Origin: Blepharisma japonicum
Taxonomy: Eukaryota; Ciliophora; Heterotrichea; Heterotrichida; Blepharismidae
Assembly (NCBI GenBank): GCA_949751835.1
Contig: CATKHK010000012.1
Span: 62,001-126,000 of the forward strand
Reading direction: 5' to 3'
Length of the DNA stretch: 64,000 nucleotides
How positions within the stretch are numbered: position 1 is the stretch's first letter; each line of letters begins with the position of its first letter. Positions 29,808 to 40,896 of this stretch are shown here, piece by piece. Below the pieces are notes generated by a model. It had not been told where the DNA came from. It did not search any database and saw nothing but the letters and a program-made list of their open reading frames with translations. The translations under genes and the position numbers were made by a program.

Positions 29808-31808
29808 ATGTCGTCTAACCAAAACTCCAATCATTCATCCAATCCTCCTCAAGTCGATTTATTATCAGATATATTTGATTCAAACCAACCTGTCGGTCAG
29901 CCACAAAATATCAATCAATCAAATAGTGTTGGCATAGATTTGTTTCAAATTCCTCAACAATTAAATACAAATCAATCTAGCACAGGCCTGTTTCAAGTTC
30001 CTCAACAATCCAATGTAAACCAAACTAATATGCTTGATCTAGATCTGTTCGGAGTTCCTCAGCAATCCAATATAATTCAAGCTAATATTAACTCTATTGA
30101 TCCTTTTGCAGGTCTCCAGCATCCTAACTTAAGATATAACGTCTTAAACCAAACTCCATCAGACTTAAATCTTGCTGAAGGTGTCAACGTAGACCTATCC
30201 TCCCAAGTTGCAAATATCCAAATCGATGATCCTTTTCAACAAATAAACTCCCCACAATATCAACAATATAATCTACCACCTCAAATGCAATATTTGCCTC
30301 AGCAAATGCAGTATCAACAAGCTCCATACACATTGTTTAACCAATCAATGAACTTTATACCTCCAACTCCACCTCCCGAGCCATCTATTATGAACGATGA
30401 TGACGAAATTCAGTTGAGGACAGTCATAGAGGAGACCAAGACTTCTGAAGAAGCCATTACAGCATCAATGAATTTCATGTTAAATTATTTGGAATTAAAA
30501 AATACTGAAGAAGAAATCCCTTGCACTCTTTCTTTGAGAGGCTCAAGTGCGCAAGCTGCTGATATTCAAAAAAGCAGGCCGGGGTTAGACTTGATTTGTG
30601 TAGTTGATGTGAGTGGAAGCATGTCAGGATTTAAGCTTGAATTGGTTAAGAACACTTTAAAATTTATGCTGACCCTATTAAATGATGGGGATAGGGTTAG
30701 CATTGTTGCGTTTTCAGATGATGCTCAGCGAATAATTAAATTGACAGCAATTAATGAGACAGGAAAAGTTGCGGTTGAAAGAGCAATTAACGATATGGAA
30801 ATTATCGGCAGTACAAATATTGTATCAGGCCTCCAAAAAGGCCTAAAAATTGTATGTGATAGAAGAATTGCTAATCAAGTCACATCAATTTTATTGCTAA
30901 GTGATGGATGCGATGATGGTGGCAAAACAGTCTTGCAAAGAGCTGCTGAATGCTCTAATGAGTTTAAGTTATTAATTAAAAGCTCATATACAGTCCATAC
31001 TTTTGGGTATGGTGCAGATCACGATGCAAAAGTTATGCAGGAAATCGCAAAATCTAACAATGGAAATTTCTATTATGTTGAAGACCCAAAAGATATCCCA
31101 ATAGCATTTGCTAATTGTTTTGGTGAACTGGCTTCTTTGGTAGCTGATAAAATTCAAGTCGCTTTGATAACTCAGCCATGCAGTATTCCTTTCCATCTAT
31201 CTAAAGTGTACTCAGAAAACGGCGATAGCAATTTTTCAATGCCACAAGTATATGCAAGTGACAAAAAAGACTCAGTTTTCTTATTGAAATTCCCTCCTAA
31301 GACTGATAGACTTCCAGATAATGAAATTATAAAACCAGTTAAAGCAAGAATTAGTTATGAAACTAAATCAGGGGAAAATAAAATAATTGAAACAGAATTA
31401 AGCATCTTGGTAGTCAATGAAGGAAGAGAAGATATTGAAGTTAACGAAGATGTCATGGTTAATTATTATAGGTGTTTTGGAGCAGAAATTTTGAAAGTAG
31501 TGGCTAATCTTGCGGAAAATCAAAAATATGATAAAGCAAAAGAAGCTGCAACCAAAGCAGCTAATGAATTTAAAGGTTGCATTGTCAATGAACATCCAGT
31601 TTTAAAAGCTTTAATACACGATCTAGAAGATGCAGCAAATAGAGCATCATCATATGCTAGTTGGGAGCAAGGAGGGAGAGCACAGGTATCTTCAGTGCAA
31701 TTCAGCCATTTTGCTCAAAAAGCCTCAAATAATGCGATGGCTTATCAGAATGTATGTCAAGCAGCCTATTCAGATATGGCTATGGACTATTTCAATAACC
31801 AACCTTAA
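29808..31808 (+). CDS. VWA-domain protein with endocytic-type motifs, 666 aa
   Basis: A 666-residue frame. Residues 1-200 are Gln/Asn/Pro-rich with imperfect repeats built around LFQIPQQLNTNQ, LFQVPQQSNVNQ and LFGVPQQSNIIQ, and contain VDLLSDIFD, several DLF and two DPF motifs of the kind that bind adaptor appendages. A von Willebrand A domain follows at about 255-435 with a full metal site (DVSGS, the Thr in GSTN, and LLSDG). A C-terminal helical region (ILKVVANLAENQKYDKAKEA) corresponds to the VWA-interacting region of plant and amoeba VWA proteins. It is probably cytosolic, with no signal peptide. A gutted copy lies downstream. Confidence 0.85.
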   Translation: MSSNQNSNHSSNPPQVDLLSDIFDSNQPVGQPQNINQSNSVGIDLFQIPQQLNTNQSSTGLFQVPQQSNVNQTNMLDLDLFGVPQQSNIIQANINSIDPFAGLQHPNLRYNVLNQTPSDLNLAEGVNVDLSSQVANIQIDDPFQQINSPQYQQYNLPPQMQYLPQQMQYQQAPYTLFNQSMNFIPPTPPPEPSIMNDDDEIQLRTVIEETKTSEEAITASMNFMLNYLELKNTEEEIPCTLSLRGSSAQAADIQKSRPGLDLICVVDVSGSMSGFKLELVKNTLKFMLTLLNDGDRVSIVAFSDDAQRIIKLTAINETGKVAVERAINDMEIIGSTNIVSGLQKGLKIVCDRRIANQVTSILLLSDGCDDGGKTVLQRAAECSNEFKLLIKSSYTVHTFGYGADHDAKVMQEIAKSNNGNFYYVEDPKDIPIAFANCFGELASLVADKIQVALITQPCSIPFHLSKVYSENGDSNFSMPQVYASDKKDSVFLLKFPPKTDRLPDNEIIKPVKARISYETKSGENKIIETELSILVVNEGREDIEVNEDVMVNYYRCFGAEILKVVANLAENQKYDKAKEAATKAANEFKGCIVNEHPVLKALIHDLEDAANRASSYASWEQGGRAQVSSVQFSHFAQKASNNAMAYQNVCQAAYSDMAMDYFNNQP

Positions 31809-32050
31809 TCTTTAACTAATAAACTTTTAAAATTGATGCTCTATAGCAATTATATAAAATTGTGAAATTTCATTTTTATTTAAGTTGTTTAAAAATTTAT
31901 ATTATTTTTTCATGAAGCCTATATTCAAAGAGAATATCTAGGATATTAAAATTAGCATTTTGAATAGTATTATATTCTCTTGATAAATATCTGAGAATAT
32001 AATTAGGCTTTGCAAATAAGATTTTCATTTTTAATTCTGATATGAAACTT
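31809..32050. other. Spacer between the VWA gene and its relic
   Basis: AT-rich. The last 50 bp before the relic start resemble the DNA before the intact VWA gene (TTTCATTTT block about 40 bp upstream of the ATG in both). Confidence 0.4.
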
Positions 32051-32296
32051 ATGTCATCTAATCAGAACTCAAATTACTCATTCCATAAGTAGCCCTTTGC
32101 TAAAGCAAAACAATCTAGAGAATACTAGAAATAAAGCTTTATCGTATAAAAAGAGGGAGAAAGGAAATGGGCTTAGATCATCAGTGAAAACAATCAATTT
32201 ACCTAAAGGGTTGTAAATAATTAAGGGTTTATTATATATTTGCCAAATAGCTTTTCGGGTATGCCTATGAACTATTTTAAGCAAGCCTTAATCTTA
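32051..32296 (+). pseudogene. Hollowed-out relic of the VWA gene
   Basis: The first 30 bp read MSSNQNSNYS against MSSNQNSNHS of the intact gene, and the last 40 bp match the intact gene's end (ATGCCTATGAACTATTTTAA against ATGGCTATGGACTATTTCAA, then CCTTAATCTT in both). About 1.9 kb of body is missing, and the 170 bp between the matching ends do not align to it by eye. Flanks on both sides are also similar, so this looks like a tandem duplicate that lost its interior. Stops follow soon after the start, so no protein is expected. Confidence 0.65.
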
Positions 32297-32494
32297 ATAA
32301 ATTATAATTTAATTTTGATTTATCCAATCAATTCATTTAGTTGATTATTTGCTGCATGAAACTTATTTTTAAATTCAAAAATATAGCATATAGCATTAGA
32401 AAAATGCAATTTTCAAATTTATTATAATATATTTCCTATTTATGCAGTTCTTCTCAAGGTATTTTCTGATTTTCTTAAATATAAAATAAATTAA
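32297..32494. other. Spacer before the IP3 receptor gene
   Basis: 198 bp, AT-rich, no gene seen. It presumably holds the promoter of the channel gene. Confidence 0.4.
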
Positions 32495-35400
32495 ATGGAA
32501 TCAAACAGCTCTTCAAACCATTTCCTGCATTATGGTTCCCTTGTAACTATCAAAACACACGATGACTTTTATTTATACTCCCGTGGCTTCATAGATATTA
32601 CTCCAATTCTTCAAGATGGCTCAGACCACGTAACTGATTTCTTTGGCTCGGTTTTTCGAATAGTCCCTCAGTGTATATCTTCTACTCAAAAAGAAATTCT
32701 GCGTTACATTTCAGACTCTCAAAGCGGAATTTTGCTTGCAAAGCTTAACCGCTTAGAAGAAGCTTTTGATGGAGAAGTGAAAACAAATATTCATACTTAC
32801 AATAACTTCAAAGGAATTGCAATAAAATATGGATCTTTAGTTCAGCTTGAACATCTCCAAAGTCATAGATTTTTGACTTTAAAAAGCCAACAAAGCGCTG
32901 AGGTTGAAAGGGAAAATTTAAAGCTCTGTCTTGAAGATTACGGAAGTGAGTATTCTCATTTTCGAATTGAGCCAAGCTATAAGTATCAAAAAGAAGGAAC
33001 TGGTCTCGTAAGATTAAACGAAAAAATTCATTTCGAAATCATGATTCCCGAACTCAACAGAGTTGGGTATTTGCACGCAAGCAAAAATAGCTTAGTTATA
33101 CCCCCAATTAGTAGGCTGTTGACAGGAATGATACTAAGAACTGAGTCACAAGGACCAAATAACTCTCTAGAAATTAACGTTTCCCTTGATAAGAAAACCC
33201 GATGGGTTATAGATCTATATTCTCCTTTTGTAAAAGATATTAGTCAGTACAATTTTGATGAAATTTCTCAAGAAATCATTTCAGATAAAAATACTCGACA
33301 AGAGTCTAATGCTGCTGACGAAGGAATTCAATACCTTGCATGTGGTGATTATATTTGGCTTACAAGATCTGAAGAAGAAGTCTGCTTAAGTGCTGGGTAT
33401 AAACAATTAGACTCAGCAGGAATAAAAATTGTGTATAGTGATAATCTGACTGATACAAATGGTTTATGGCTAATAGAAAATGATGAAGTCAGAAAAGGTG
33501 GGCTTATAACTATTGGGAAAAGCTATAGGCTTAAGCATATATCAACAGGAAGATATTTAATGATCAAAGAAAAGGCTAAACCAGGCCCCTCAGGAGAAAA
33601 ATATAAATTAAAGTTAGGAAATCATGATGGGGAAAATAGCTTGTGGAGGTTTGATACTTTTGAAAATAAAAGACAAAATTTATTTATACAGCCAGATGAG
33701 CTATGTAGACTGGTTAACGTTAACTGTTATGAAGCTACCATTACAGGAAAAGACTCAAAGACTGAAAAAAGCATCGCCAGCTTTATTCCTTTGATTGCTT
33801 TTATAAAAGATGAACTTTCCTATTTTAAAGTCTCTAGAGCTGGTGTTGATGTTGTGTGGGAAACTCTATTTTTACTTCATTGCTACCCAATATTATATAG
33901 TTTCCCTGAATATATGGAGCGATATTACAATCTAGCTGCGCGAGAAGGAGGAAAATCCCTGAGAGAATTTGAAAAATACATCTTGCTAATCCAAAAGTGC
34001 ATAGAAGACTTAGAACTTTTCTGCAATAATAAACTCCAAAGCATGGTAGGGATGGACAATCAATATGGAGAAGTTCAATTCGCTCGCCAAAAAATGCTTA
34101 AAGAGCATAGATTTTTTGAAGCCTTAACAGAAATATTGAACAATGTCTTCAAGACAAAAGAAGAAAAAGCCATCGTGATGAAAATAATGAATATCGAAAC
34201 AATGAGCATAAACACCTCAACTGATAGAAAAGAGCCATTCGTAGATATAGACATTGATGTGATAAGAGCAAGAATGCTGATTCCTGTAGTCAAAAAAATT
34301 TACCAGATTATATGCACAATTTGCAATAAAAATAAAGAAAATCAAAACTATGCGTTTGGTTTTTTTAAAATTTTTATTAACCATGCTGGGCTAGGGCTAG
34401 GTGCTACAAACTGTATGCTGGGAATATTAAAAGACCACGAAAAATTACTGCTTCAGATTCACGATCCTGCAACTATATCAAAATCTGATAACATAATTAT
34501 GTATTATGCAAAATTACTTAAAAAACATTACAGGAATAAAAAGCCTCAGCTGCTAGATTTTCTGAGCACAATTTGTTCATTTAAAGGGGATGGAGTGACA
34601 GTAAATCAAGAAAAAGTGTATGAATATATTTTTGCCAATCCTAATATATATCAAAAAGCGTTGATCCCAGTTTCAGTCTATGAAGATTCTTTATATATTT
34701 CATTAGGCGAGAACAGAGATGAAATTATTTCATTAGATAGCTGTTTCCAAGGAGGAATAATTGTTTCTCACCAATCAGAAATAATTTATTTTAACAAGCT
34801 TCTTGAGCTGTTTGCAAATATGTGTTTGAGCAGAAATTTCATATGCACTGAGTCGTTGAAAGACCATTTTTCACAAGAAATATTGCAAATTATGATGTGG
34901 AATGGAAATATCAGCAATCAGTTTAGGGCGGCTTTTTGTAAACTATTATTAACGATCCATATAGATACATATCCGAGAGAAGAGTCAATAAAACCTGAGC
35001 TGATAAAAGTTATTAATATGGGAGCAAACTATGGACAGCTAGAAACACTAAGCTCTCCAAATAAAAATAAATCAATTAGTTTTGATTCCAAAGAGTCATA
35101 TCGCCGTATAATGAAAAAAGGGTCAATTTTTGCAAAAGTGCAAGGATTTGCTGGGAATGTACTTAAAATCGGAAGCGTTGTTCCTGAAGAAAGCGATATT
35201 GTTAGGTTTACTGAACAAGACATGGTGGAAGAAAACCTACTGAACTCGGTATTGGAGTATTTTAATAGTCAAGTATTAAGTCCTAATTATGATATTTTTA
35301 CTGAAGAGCTTTTAAGACTTGCAGATAAACTAGTCAGATTTGAACTTTATGGTACTGAGTGTACTGATTTTAACAATCACTATACAATTTGCAACTCAAA

Positions 35401-38400
35401 CAGCATTGCCTTTTCTACAGAAAAAATGGATATAGTCAGATTCCTTAAATCCATAGCCCCTCTTTATTTTTATGTAGGAAAAAGTATCCATACCCAAAAG
35501 AGAAAATCAGAGCTTAATTTAAAAATGATATCAAATATTTTCTTTAAAACAGACGCAAATGAGAAAAAGCGCACCCAAAAAAAGAATAAGAAAGCAGGAT
35601 TTCTTATGAATTTGTTAAATGATAACTCAGGACTATCTAATCCAGTGATTCGTTGTGCTTCAAATTTGAGAAATTTTTTGAATTCTCTTAAGCAAAGCAC
35701 GATGCAGAATGTAGAGGTTGAGGACTCAGAGACAAAGATAAAGATTAGAATTTGCAAAATCTTCCATTACTATATGGATTGAAGACAGGAATTTTTAATT
35801 ACAAATATAAGCCAATGGTTTTCATCTCTGGAGTATGACAAATCACTTTTAATGCAGACAGATGTCCTTAAAAATCTGCTTCCAGAAGTTATGCAAATTG
35901 GGTATATTGATAGATTTTCGAGGCTTGCTGATTTAGTTAGTGATATATATACCAATAAATTTAAACAGTGCAGCTCACCATTAATACCGGATCTAAATGT
36001 CATATCTAATGGCTCAGTAATTCATCCACTACTTATGATATTTAAGTCATCATCAGATTATAAGCTACAGTCTTTAACACTAAGCTTGATTATTAGGTGC
36101 TTTAAACAGAGGGAAGAGCTTACTCATTCAATTAAAAAGCTTTATGTGATAAGCACAGCTGATGATAAGCTATTATTAGCATGGCTTAAAGAAAATTTAA
36201 AAGAGTTTAAGCAAGAAAGCGAGCAAAGTGAACTTTGGCTGAATTATTGGAAGCAAAGTGGAAATTTGAGACAAAAATACTTTGAAAAATTCCAAAAAAT
36301 TATGAAATTTTTAGTCAATCTTGACCATGTATTTTATGAAGATACTAAGATTGAATCAAATCAACTAATATTAGGAAATAAAGTATCAATTTCAAAAGAG
36401 AGGCAAGACATTCTCTATTATCTCGCTACTCATACTCTTCTTATTAGATTGTTAAAGGATGGAATGCATACATTAGTTAGTCTCTATGAATCTTCAAATA
36501 AAGAAATAGAAGAACCAAGAACTCTTCTTTCAGATCTATTCAAGCAATGCCACAAAATATTGCGAAAATTTGTATATTGTCATTCAAATAACCAAAAGCG
36601 GCTTTGTAAAGACATTCATGTCTTTCTCCAACATCTAAAAGTCAATGTTGACCAAATTCCACTGATATGTGAAATATATAAAGACAACATAGAGTTGATA
36701 TTGACTATCAATAAAGATCTTTTAAAACCATTCAAAACACTCATTTACAATGAAGGCAGACAGCCAGCATTTCTTGAATTTTTAGAAACCATTCAAACTG
36801 TTAAAGGGACGCCTGTTGTAGAAATGCAAAGCATGGTCATGAATTTCTTTTTTAAAGTAGACTATAACAGACATTTACTGTTCATGAATGATGAAGCTGA
36901 TCCAGAATTTATGTTTGAGTCACGAAAACCGCATTATTCTAGCTGGACTTATCAAGATGTCCCATATGAGTATCATGCTAGACTTATAAATGTCATTTCT
37001 TTGTGTGGATTTGGTGTTAATGGGATGTATATAAATGAAAGCAAATGCCAAAAAATCCTAAAAATCCAGTCCTTAATGAAACTATTGGTTTTAGCTGAAG
37101 AACAAAATAGCCCGCACCAGGTTTTGAAAATTCCACTACTTGATTTCTTGTTTAATATTTATATTGATACTGAAAAAATTAACCAAGATGTGAAACTATG
37201 CACTGAATTTTTTGCTTATATTAGGGAGCAAGCAAAAGTTTTTGCAAATAAACACCAACTTGATAGCTCATATATTGAATTCCTCAACATATGAATAAAA
37301 ATATTAACGAAATACTGTCTCTCATACTTAAATAACAGAGACATGCTATCAGATAAGGAGGATTTTGCATCAATCCAATTTTATTTGCAGATGTTAATTG
37401 ACAACCATCAGGTATTCTATACAAAGAAGCTACCTCCATCTCTGATTAATAGCATAATAGCACTTTGCGATAGATTTAATCTTGAATTTGGCTCAATAAT
37501 TTATGATGAAAGTTCGATAATACTTTCAGCTCCTTCACATGAAGGCAACCTAAAGAGAGGCCGATCACGATATGGACTCTCCGAAAAATCAAATGAGGTT
37601 TCTTCATTCTGAAAAGATTTTAAAAATAATTTTATTTACTCAGATAGCATGAAAGCTTGCTTAAAACAAGAATGGAAAGCTTTAATTGTGGCTATTTATA
37701 AGGTTGAAGAATTCGTTGAGGAATTGACATTTGAAAGCTTTGCACAAGCACTTGTTAATTATATCAGGTTAAGCAGAAGTCAACATCCATCTATTGAAAT
37801 TGTTATAAATGCTATTGAATTGTTAGGGTCGCTTATTTCTGAACAAGTTGTTGATAAATATGATGATGTTGATGAAGAAAAACTTAAAATCCAAGACGAA
37901 ATTAATGGCTGTGGAGCTAGCAAGGTAGCACTAACACTTATGTGTGATAAAGAAACAGATCCCCGCGTTTTTGCGTCTTTACTTGATTTCTCCATAAATC
38001 TGTTGGATGGTGGAAATAAGAAAATACAGTGTGATTTTTATCAATTTTTTGTAAATGTCCCGAACTCAGAAATATTTTTTGAAAGACTCCACAAACTATT
38101 TTTGGAAAAAATTGAAAAACTTTCAAGAGGACATGTAAATGAAACATTAAGAATTCCGATTTACAAGGCAAAAACTGATAAAATAGTAAGCGTTTTAAGA
38201 CTCTTGCAGCTATTCTGTGAGGGGCACTATTCGAAGCTTCAAAACTATATAAGACATCAAGAAAAATCAAGGGTCAGCTATGATTTAATTGCTGATTGCA
38301 TTTCTTTACTGGAAATTCTAACTAGAAAGTTATATTTCAAAACCTTTCCAGTAATTTCTCAATGTTTTGACTCATTAACTGAATTTATTCAAGGGCCTTG

Positions 38401-40624
38401 CTTAGAAAACCAAGAAAGCATTATTGATGGAAAATTCCTTGAGCTTGCTTCAAACTTATTATCATTAGACGAAGGCAGCGATAAAATCCAATCTTTAGGG
38501 TCAATTTTTAGTGATAAATTTTCTAGATCAGAAAGCATGCTATCAGGAAATATTGACACTAATGAGCGCATTAAAGGCTGGATGATTTCCCATTTAAAAT
38601 ATAAATGCATGATTACAATCCATAGCTTATTAGAAGGGAGAAATGATAATTATATTGTTAGCCGCATGATTCGTTCATTTAATATAGAGCTGTTTAAAGA
38701 AAATCTTATCAATATATACAAGAATTTTATTGTGCTCTATAAAAAGCCACTATACGACTATGAAATTTTCAACCATACTTCTGGAAATGATGATTATGAT
38801 TTTTCATCTCCAAATAATCCTCAAGATGAAAAGCCTGATTACTACACATGCGTAATAGAGGTTGGGTTTATGATTTTCCATTTAATTAAAATTTTCCAAG
38901 AAAATGATGACAGAGAAAAAGATGAATTTTTTGACGATGATTTATTCGACTTAGAAGATGAAAGCAAAAGCTCATTTTTTGGGGCAAAGCTTATAGAAGG
39001 GCTAGGAAAATTTGGAGTGGCTTTCTTAAAAAATGCAGTCAAAGCTGGAGCTAACGTCATATCAAAATCCGCTCAAAAGCTTGCATTGAAAAGTGAGGAC
39101 AGAAAAGAAGAAATCGATAAAGCTGAATTATTAGGTGATGCATATGATTTCTTTGGAAAATATACAGGAAGCATTGAATTGATGTTTCATGATGTCCTAA
39201 CCAAAGTTTATTTTTCTTTGCCACCAGAATTTGGAGGCTTGGGAAACGAGATTAAAGAAGAATTCCACTATTATGCTGATAGGACGTCTGATCAAACAAA
39301 GCTAAAATATATGATAGTAAAATCTGACGCTATGATTGAACAAATCAAGCATGATTATTGACTGAAGAAATTATTTGACCGTCAAAAAATGCTTGCATTA
39401 ATCGCGTCAAATATTAGCTTATGAAGAGATCTTGCTTTTATGATGACGATATTATTGAATCTTATCATTGTGCTGTCATACTCTTCATATGGTGGCCAAG
39501 ATGCCTATAATTCTCCTTCCTTTCTTTATTATGATTCGAATCATACAGATGATGGGCTAGATAAAAATCAGACCCTTGGCTTTATTCGAGCTGTTGGCAT
39601 TATACAACTTGTATGCTGCTGCTTAATTGTGTCATTTTTCTTGCTGAAAAAAGGCCCTGTGCTTGCAGTCAGAGGCTGAAAAGAAAAAAGCCCAGGCAAT
39701 GATTTTTGGAGAACAAATCCGTCAAATTTCCAAATAGCTCTAAAGAGAATTCATCAGTCGATTTTGACAGTGACATATATTTTTAGTATTTTTGACGTGT
39801 GGTATTATATTGGGTACATGACAATTTCATGTCTGGGGATAGCTGTTCATCCATTCTTTTTCACTTTATTAATGCTTGACATGCTTCATACGTATCCTTC
39901 GCTTCAAAATGTAATTAAAGCCATTGTGAGACCAAGGAAAGCTTTAACTTTAACTTTTCTGTTCTCTTTAGTTATTGTGTATATATTTGGGATCGTAGGA
40001 TTTTGGAAATACCACGATGAATTCAATGGTGACTGCAAAAGTTTATATATGTGTACAGTCACAATTTTTGATAAAGGATTTAAAAATAATGGTGGGATTG
40101 GAGCATGGCTAGCGCCTTGAAAAGCTGGGAGCCTTGATTATGGCCGGTTTTTCTACGATAACGCTTATAACATCATAATTATGATTATCATGCTAAATAT
40201 AGTCCAAGGTATTATCATTGATACATTTGCAATTTTAAGAGAGGAGCATGAGAGGAATACTGATGACAGAGAAAATAAATGCTTCATATGTGGTATTGAA
40301 AGAGAAGATATTGAAAGAGCCACAAAGAGACCTTTTAAATACCACACATTGAGAGAGCATGAAGAATGGAACTATATTCTATATATTTCGTATTTAAAAG
40401 CCAAGGATGAGACTGAGTATACAGGAATTGAGTCATATGTAAGGGAGCAAATTGATTGTAAAGACTTTATGTGGATTCCTCAGCACAGAGCATTGTCAAT
40501 TAAAGAAGATGAAAATACAGAAAATAAATATTTATTAGAAAATGCTAGTATAATTGAAGAGAAACTGGAAGACTTGAAGGATAAATTCAAAAGATTTAAT
40601 CGAGAAACTATTGATGAGAAATAA
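32495..40624 (+). CDS. IP3 receptor/ryanodine-receptor-family calcium channel, 2709 aa
   Basis: An 8130-bp single-exon frame reading seven UGA as Trp (35780, 37292, 37610, 39359, 39422, 39677, 40118). The length equals animal IP3 receptors. The N-terminus has the beta-trefoil/MIR region (residues about 8-440, e.g. YGSLVQLEHLQSHRFLTL, IGKSYRLKHISTGRYLMI), followed by long helical RIH-type arrays. The C-terminal 350 residues hold the six-helix pore. The filter reads NNGGIGAWLAP near residue 2533, where IP3Rs have GGGVGD, so the filter Asp is Ala. After the last helix (IVQGIIIDTFAILREEHE) comes the conserved zinc knuckle CFICGIERED...H...H and EYTGIESYVREQI. It should release calcium from an internal store; ligand residues were not verified. 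Confidence 0.92.
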
Positions 40625-40896
40625 TTTTAATACAATTTTATTGCGTATTAAGCTAAAAGTAATCTGATGCTAAATATTTATATTTCATAGAAATCTTTAC
40701 TGGCTAAAAAAATTCCAATAATAAGCCAGTCTAGAAATAGAAGCTATTAAAATAGCTAAAATTTGCAAGAAATAAATAATAATTTGAGGTTTTCACTTTA
40801 AAAGTATATCTTTTGGATATTAACATCAGATTGCCTTTATAGCCATAATATTTTCACGTGACGATTTTAGGCAAAAATTATTTACTAATAAAATAA

